A stretch of DNA of 64,000 nucleotides from Lachnospiraceae bacterium. Lineage in GTDB: Bacteria > Bacillota > Clostridia > Lachnospirales > Lachnospiraceae. The stretch lies in the NCBI GenBank assembly GCA_910574965.1, contig CAJTDB010000001.1, positions 439,092-503,091 of the forward strand. The letters run 5' to 3'. Position 1 is the first letter of the stretch. Every line of letters begins with the position of its first letter. The notes under the pieces were generated by a model, which saw only the letters and a program-made list of their open reading frames with translations, was not told the origin of the DNA and did not search any database. The translations under genes were made by a program, and so were the position numbers. This document shows positions 59,603 through 64,000 of the stretch, in pieces.

Positions 59603-62299
59603 GTGTTAAAAAAATGGTTTGAAATAATTGCCGACCATCGGGTCAGTCTGCGCGAACGTATGTTCCGAATGGCTACAAGTATCTGTATGGTCGCCTTGAT
59701 GATTATACTGCCTATGGGAAGGACCATTACCAATCTGCTGATCCTGGCAGCAAGTCTTGTCTGTATGGCAGTCATCATGAAAATCAGCATTAAAAAGGAA
59801 AGCATCAATGAAGGAGCTACCATCATTACCATACTGCTTCTTCTGCTTTTTCCGTTGAGTTTTTTTACGGCAGGCGGATTCTACAGCGGAATGCCTGAAT
59901 GGTTTGTGCTCTGCTTTATTTATATCAGCATCACACTGGAAGGAAGACGTAAAATCGCCTTCTTCCTGCTCTGTACCTCAGAAACCATTTTCTGCTATTA
60001 CATGGCTTATTATTTTCCGGAATGGATCGCACGGAACACGGAAAGTCATTCCTTCTTTGATTCCGCTGCTTCTGTTATTCTGGTCGGAATACTGACCAGC
60101 ATCATGCTCCTATTCCTGAACCGGCTTTACGAAGAGGAAAACGAGCTTTCCAGGCAGCAGAAAAAGGAAATCGAAGAGCTGAACAAAGCAGAGAATCACT
60201 TTTTCTCCAGCATGAGCCACGAAATCCGCACACCGATTAATACGATTATCGGCCTGAACGAATTTATCCTGCGGGGAGATATTCCGGAGGATGTGGCAGA
60301 AAATGCAAGAAATATTCAGGGAGCCAGTAAGATCCTGCTGACACTCATAAATGATATTCTGGATCTGTCCAAGATCAAATCCGGAAAGATGGAAATCATA
60401 AATGTATCTTATGAGACTGGTGCGCTTTTTTCGGAAATCGTCAATATGATCTGGATTAAGGCGAAAGAAAAAGGACTGGACTTCCGTCTGCATGTGGATT
60501 CCTCCATTCCGAGTATGCTCTGCGGTGATGAGGTGCGCATTAAGCAGGTTCTGATTAATCTGCTGAACAATGCGGTCAAATACACAAGCGAAGGATCCGT
60601 TACACTTTCTGTCCGGTGCGAACGGCTGACGCTGAACCGGGTACGCGTCTGGTATTCCGTAGAGGACACGGGACTGGGCGTCAAGAAAGAAAACATCCCT
60701 TATATTTTCAATGCATTTAAGCGAGTAGACGAAGAAAAAAACCGTCACATCGAAGGCACAGGACTGGGACTGAGCATCGTTCACCAGCTTGTGGAACTGA
60801 TGGGCGGAGAGATCAGCGTCAACAGTGTCTATACGAAAGGTTCTACCTTCCTTGTCATGCTGGAACAGGACATTGTAGATGACAAAGAACTGGGCACATT
60901 CACGCTGGCTTCCCGTGTAAAGAGGCACTCAGGAGAGCAGTATCAGCAAAGCTTTGAAGCACCGAATGCGCACATTCTCGTCGTTGATGACAACGAAATG
61001 AATCTGATGGTGGTGCGTAAGCTTCTCTCGGCCACAAAGATTCAGATCGACACCGCACTCAGCGGCGCCGAATGTCTGAAACAGACACTCATTCATCATT
61101 ATGATGCCGTTCTGATGGATCATCTAATGCCGGAGATGGACGGAATCCAGTGCCTCCATGCTCTTCGCTCCCAGCCCGGCGGATTATGCCAGGATGTGCC
61201 GGTTATTGCACTGACTGCCAATGCAGGAAGCGACAATCAACTGCTCTACCGAAAGGAGGGCTTCAGCGGTTATCTGGCCAAACCGGTCAGCGGCGCACTG
61301 CTTGAAGCGGCAGTTCTGAGCATTCTGCCCAAAGAGCTGGTTCGCCTGAGCGAAGAAGCCAACCAGTCGGAGATCGGAAAAGATGTTCTGATCTTTGAGC
61401 AGAACCAAAGACGTTCCCTTATAGTCACAACGGACAGCGTGTGTGATCTTCCGGAATCTTTGACGAAGGAATTCGGCATATCGATTTGCCCTTATTATGT
61501 CTGTACCGATCAAGGACGTTTTCTGGATGAGCTGGAATTGAAAGCGGATGAACTGCTGGCACATATGTCCAGCGGAAAAAGCGGTGTCTCCCAGCCTCCC
61601 GATGTAGCGGACTATGAGAGATTTTTCGCGGAAAAGCTGACAGAGGCCCAGAATGTCATTCACATTACTATGGCAAAACATGCCAGCCAGGGATATTTTA
61701 ATGCTCTGGAAGCAGCAAAATCTTTCGAAAATGTCACGGTAATAGATTCGGGACATCTTTCCAGCAGTATGGGGCTTATCGTACTGTACGCCGCTTCTAT
61801 GGCAGAAAAGCATGCCTCCAAAACAGATATCATAAATACTGTGAAAAAGCTGAGACGCTATATTTCCTCTGCTTTTATCATTGACAGCACTCACATTATG
61901 TGCCAGGCAGGGCAGATCCCCAAACGAACACAAATTCTCTGCGACGCCCTGCTTCTGCATCCGGTCATTGTGCTTCGAAAAAGCAAAATGGTCGTCGGAA
62001 GCATGGAAATGGGAAATTTTACACATGTTGCGCGAAGTTATATTCGAAAAGTACTGGCAAACCCCAGAAGCATCGACCGGCGCATCCTGTTCATTACTTA
62101 CGCTGGTATGGATGCAAAAAGCATCCAATATATTCAGGATCTGGTGCAGCAATATTGTCCTTTTGAGCGGGTCTATCTGCAAAAAGCGTCTTCTGCAATC
62201 GCCAGCAACTGCGGTCCTGGTTCTTTCGGCCTGTTATTTATGAAAAAGAATGAAGCAGTTATCAATTTCTCAGAGGCATCCAAACAGCATTCATCCTGA
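59603..62299 (+). CDS. Hybrid histidine kinase fused to a DegV domain
   Basis: 898 residues. Six TM helices (about 20-175), short coiled coil, HisKA with SMSHEIRTPINTIIGL (H206), HATPase with LINLLNNAVKYT (N322), DTGLGV and GTGLGLSI, receiver 457-572 with D506 (LMDHLMPEMDG) and K560, then residues 604-890 of DegV type: IVTTDSVCDLPESLTKEFGI, SGVSQPPDVADYERFF, HITMAKHASQGYFNA, VIDSGHLSSSMG. DegV/FakB proteins bind a fatty acid. GTG start at 59603 after GAAGGGAG, 19 bases behind the previous kinase. The fusion is very unusual. Confidence 0.88.
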   Translation: MLKKWFEIIADHRVSLRERMFRMATSICMVALMIILPMGRTITNLLILAASLVCMAVIMKISIKKESINEGATIITILLLLLFPLSFFTAGGFYSGMPEWFVLCFIYISITLEGRRKIAFFLLCTSETIFCYYMAYYFPEWIARNTESHSFFDSAASVILVGILTSIMLLFLNRLYEEENELSRQQKKEIEELNKAENHFFSSMSHEIRTPINTIIGLNEFILRGDIPEDVAENARNIQGASKILLTLINDILDLSKIKSGKMEIINVSYETGALFSEIVNMIWIKAKEKGLDFRLHVDSSIPSMLCGDEVRIKQVLINLLNNAVKYTSEGSVTLSVRCERLTLNRVRVWYSVEDTGLGVKKENIPYIFNAFKRVDEEKNRHIEGTGLGLSIVHQLVELMGGEISVNSVYTKGSTFLVMLEQDIVDDKELGTFTLASRVKRHSGEQYQQSFEAPNAHILVVDDNEMNLMVVRKLLSATKIQIDTALSGAECLKQTLIHHYDAVLMDHLMPEMDGIQCLHALRSQPGGLCQDVPVIALTANAGSDNQLLYRKEGFSGYLAKPVSGALLEAAVLSILPKELVRLSEEANQSEIGKDVLIFEQNQRRSLIVTTDSVCDLPESLTKEFGISICPYYVCTDQGRFLDELELKADELLAHMSSGKSGVSQPPDVADYERFFAEKLTEAQNVIHITMAKHASQGYFNALEAAKSFENVTVIDSGHLSSSMGLIVLYAASMAEKHASKTDIINTVKKLRRYISSAFIIDSTHIMCQAGQIPKRTQILCDALLLHPVIVLRKSKMVVGSMEMGNFTHVARSYIRKVLANPRSIDRRILFITYAGMDAKSIQYIQDLVQQYCPFERVYLQKASSAIASNCGPGSFGLLFMKKNEAVINFSEASKQHSS

Positions 62300-62307
62300 T
62301 TTTCACC

Positions 62308-62369
62308 AAAGCCCTTTCCCGGCTCCCAGGCTCCGCTCAAACGGACAAAGGAGCTGTTGGAAAGGGTTT
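62308..62369 (+). terminator. Hairpin after the DegV-kinase gene
   Basis: AAAGCCCTTTCC (62308-62319) pairs imperfectly with GGAAAGGGTTT (62359-62369); GGCTCC and GGAGC add an inner block. No T run follows, so termination is uncertain. Confidence 0.4.
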
Positions 62370-62376
62370 CGTACGC

Positions 62377-62565
62377 ATGTTCCAGACATCCCATACCGAA
62401 GTTATGAAATCAGCAGAAACCCTTTCCAATGAAGAACTGTTTTCCAAGGGTATCTTTGAATGGTGCGGCGGAAACGCGCTTGGTTCCTATTTCGTCAGTG
62501 CTGTTCCAAGTCACTATGACTGGGCAATGAAAAAACTAAAGGCACACAAGAAAATATGCCGGTAA
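62377..62565 (+). CDS. Small ORF of 62 residues, unrecognised
   Basis: Starts MFQTSHTEVMKSAETLSNEE and contains the protein-like core SKGIFEWCGGNALGSYF and a basic tail KKLKAHKK. GGAAAGGG about ten bases before the ATG could serve as ribosome site, but it is also part of the preceding hairpin. A second start at 62404 is possible. I see no family match. The rest of 62300-62683 has no gene. Confidence 0.4.
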   Translation: MFQTSHTEVMKSAETLSNEELFSKGIFEWCGGNALGSYFVSAVPSHYDWAMKKLKAHKKICR

Positions 62566-62608
62566 GCGGAATCACATGCACTGCACCTTTTTATTCTTCA
62601 TTTATTTG

Positions 62609-62659
62609 TTGACATTTTTGCAAGACTGTAGTAGTCTATAAGCAAAGACTACTGCAGTC
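62609..62659 (+). promoter_or_regulatory. BlaI-type operator and promoter
   Basis: TTGACA (62609-62614), 17-base spacer, TAGTCT (62632-62637). GACTGTAGTAGTC (62624-62636) and GACTACTGCAGTC (62647-62659) form an inverted repeat with one mismatch; each arm is itself nearly palindromic and covers the -10 or the start region. This fits repression by the downstream BlaI protein. Confidence 0.75.
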
Positions 62660-62683
62660 TCATTTGAATGGAGCGTACACTGC

Positions 62684-63052
62684 ATGGACAAAAAAACAGT
62701 AAAACTTTTTGATTCGGAACTAAAGGTGATGAACATTCTCTGGCAAGAGGGGGATCTACCTGCAAAGCATATGGCTGCTATGCTTACAAAAGAACTGGGC
62801 TGGAATAAAAATACGACTTACACACTGATTAAACGCTGTATAAAAAAGAACGCCATCGAACGTTCTGAACCTAATTTTATGTGTCATGCGCTTATTTCAA
62901 AAGAAGAAGTGCAGGACGCTGAAACAGACGAACTGATTGACAAGATTTATGATGGTTCTGTGGACAAATTGTTTTCTGCTCTGCTTAGCAGAAAAAAACT
63001 TTCTGCTAAGGAAGTAGAGAAGTTACAGCAGATCGTCGCAGAGATGGAGTGA
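62684..63052 (+). CDS. BlaI/MecI/CopY family repressor
   Basis: 122 residues. Winged helix: LFDSELKVMNILWQEGDLPA, KELGWNKNTTYTLIKRCIKK, then a dimerisation tail. The region LISKEEVQDAETDELIDKIYDG includes the site where BlaI-type repressors are cut after sensor activation. Its operator precedes it and a BlaR1-type protease follows ten bases later. No beta-lactamase gene is visible before the window ends. Confidence 0.92.
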   Translation: MDKKTVKLFDSELKVMNILWQEGDLPAKHMAAMLTKELGWNKNTTYTLIKRCIKKNAIERSEPNFMCHALISKEEVQDAETDELIDKIYDGSVDKLFSALLSRKKLSAKEVEKLQQIVAEME

Positions 63053-63062
63053 AATAACGTAC

Positions 63063-64000
63063 ATGAACTTGCTGGAAATGACCTTTTCCGGAGCTGTCTT
63101 TATTACTGCAGTTGCGGCCATTCGCGCAACCGCTATTCATCATCTGCCCAAAAAAACATTTCTTATACTGTGGGACATAGCACTTCTCAAGCTGCTGCTT
63201 CCATTTACAGTTCCGTCCATATTCAGCATTCATACACTTATTGACCGCATTCTGTCCGCGTCCTCATGGACAGAAACAGAAACACACAGCACAGCTTTTG
63301 TTCTGTCCCAAAAGACTTTTGTCATTCTGCAGGGCATAGAGCAGCCAGACAACCCCTGCTTTTCCATCTGGTTTATGGTCTGGTGCACCGGAATGATACT
63401 CGCCGCTGCATTTTTTGTCACATCTTATTTGCATTGCCGGACTGAATTTCAAGCAGCCTTCCCTGTCAGTAATGCTTATACAAAACAATGGCTCAAGGAC
63501 CATCCATGCAAACGCCGAATTTCCATCCGGCAATCGGACCGGATATCTGCACCTTTGACCTATGGTATTTTCCACCCGGTTATTTTAATGCCGAAAAAAA
63601 CGGACTGGGAGAATCAAGAGCAATTATGGTATATTTTCGCACACGAATATGTGCATATCCGTCGTTTGGATGCCTTTACCAAACTGGCCGTCGCACTTGC
63701 CCTTTGTGTCCACTGGTTCAACCCTTTTGTCTGGGTCATGTATCTTCTTTTCAATCGCGATATGGAACTGGCATGTGATGAGAGTGTCATACGGCGCTTT
63801 GGAGAAACAGCAAAATCTGCCTACTCCCGAATGCTGATCGGGATGGAAGCAGAAAAAAGCAGGCTTCCATCATTTTCCAGCCATTTCAATAAAAATGCAA
63901 TCGAAGAAAGGATTATAGCCATTATGAATACAAAGCGAATTACCCCTGCTGCACTTCTGTCTGCCTGCCTTGTCATCTTGGTTACCGTAAGCTTGTTCGC
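63063..64000 (+). CDS. BlaR1/MecR1-type M56 metallopeptidase, partial
   Basis: 312 codons to the right edge, still open. Starts MNLLEMTFSGAVFITAVAAI; TM segments at about 5-25, 33-55, 100-125 and 205-230 surround a cytoplasmic zinc protease with FAHEYVHIRR (HEXXH, H194-H198) and the later glutamate in ELACDESVIRRFG. A further hydrophobic segment at the very end would lead to an extracellular sensor. In full-length relatives this is a penicillin-binding sensor; here its nature is outside the window. ATG 63063 has GGAGTG eleven bases upstream. Confidence 0.9.
   Translation, partial: MNLLEMTFSGAVFITAVAAIRATAIHHLPKKTFLILWDIALLKLLLPFTVPSIFSIHTLIDRILSASSWTETETHSTAFVLSQKTFVILQGIEQPDNPCFSIWFMVWCTGMILAAAFFVTSYLHCRTEFQAAFPVSNAYTKQWLKDHPCKRRISIRQSDRISAPLTYGIFHPVILMPKKTDWENQEQLWYIFAHEYVHIRRLDAFTKLAVALALCVHWFNPFVWVMYLLFNRDMELACDESVIRRFGETAKSAYSRMLIGMEAEKSRLPSFSSHFNKNAIEERIIAIMNTKRITPAALLSACLVILVTVSLF

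Noticed and set aside
61184-62182. 332-codon ORF antisense to the DegV-kinase gene
   Set aside because: Long antisense frames recur opposite several genes here; the plus-strand protein has clear DegV motifs and no ribosome site serves the antisense frame.

Overview
The window looks like chromosomal DNA of an anaerobic, spore-forming member of the Clostridia, most likely Lachnospiraceae or a close relative. The evidence is an alpha/beta-type small acid-soluble spore protein (20968-21189), many AGGAGG ribosome sites, Firmicutes gene orders (rpmE-DUF1385-prmC-prfA; tig-clpP-clpX-lon-engB), ferredoxin-linked fermentation genes and moderate GC. I see no integrated phage, insertion sequence with a transposase, CRISPR array or rRNA. 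Family assignments come from reading the proteins; no database search was run.

Layout. 1-4.9 kb: hisC, a DUF2156 protein, a nucleotidyltransferase and glmM, all on the minus strand. glmM has a long 5' leader carrying three identical 101-bp hairpin repeats. 4.9-12 kb: a hybrid histidine kinase, then the translation cluster prfA, prmC, DUF1385, rpmE, and rho. 12-21 kb: a TIGR01212 radical SAM protein and DUF4364 (plus), then the protein quality-control block tig-clpP-clpX-lon-engB plus an AI-2E family permease (minus). 21-26 kb: spore protein, DJ-1/PfpI, CYTH protein, an unlisted 49-codon gene, two tandem XRE regulators, pyrC and a transglutaminase-like lipoprotein followed by a hairpin element flanked by 10-bp direct repeats. 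26-31 kb: a lantibiotic-immunity-like ABC transporter divergent from its two-component system, and VanZ. 31-35.6 kb: a membrane-anchored MerR regulator coupled to a very small YidC-like protein, then a padR-DUF1700-DUF4097-pspC envelope-stress operon whose leader carries a second hairpin array of the same type as that of glmM. 35.6-44 kb: a PurF-like protein without the catalytic cysteine, behind a structured leader; acylphosphatase, tRNA-Val, yaaA, a Suv3-type RNA helicase, clpS-clpA and DUF4230. 44-56 kb: a catabolic island. A divergent transporter/iron-sulfur operon and a GntR regulator lie beside an eight-gene operon: 2-oxoacid:ferredoxin oxidoreductase (alpha, beta, gamma, delta), a 2-hydroxyacid dehydrogenase, a phosphate acyltransferase and two butyrate-kinase-type proteins, the first lacking the nucleotide-binding motif. 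Four copies of a TTGTATAC-type operator tie the parts together. 56-62.3 kb: a stand-alone receiver and two large hybrid kinases, the second fused to a DegV lipid-binding domain. 62.4-64 kb: a small unknown ORF and a BlaI/BlaR1-type pair cut by the window end.

The most promising undescribed items are (1) the related hairpin arrays placed between promoter and ribosome site of glmM and padR, (2) the kinase-receiver-DegV fusion, (3) the 2-hydroxyacid/2-oxoacid fermentation operon with its pseudo-kinase, and (4) the MerR-transmembrane plus mini-YidC pair.
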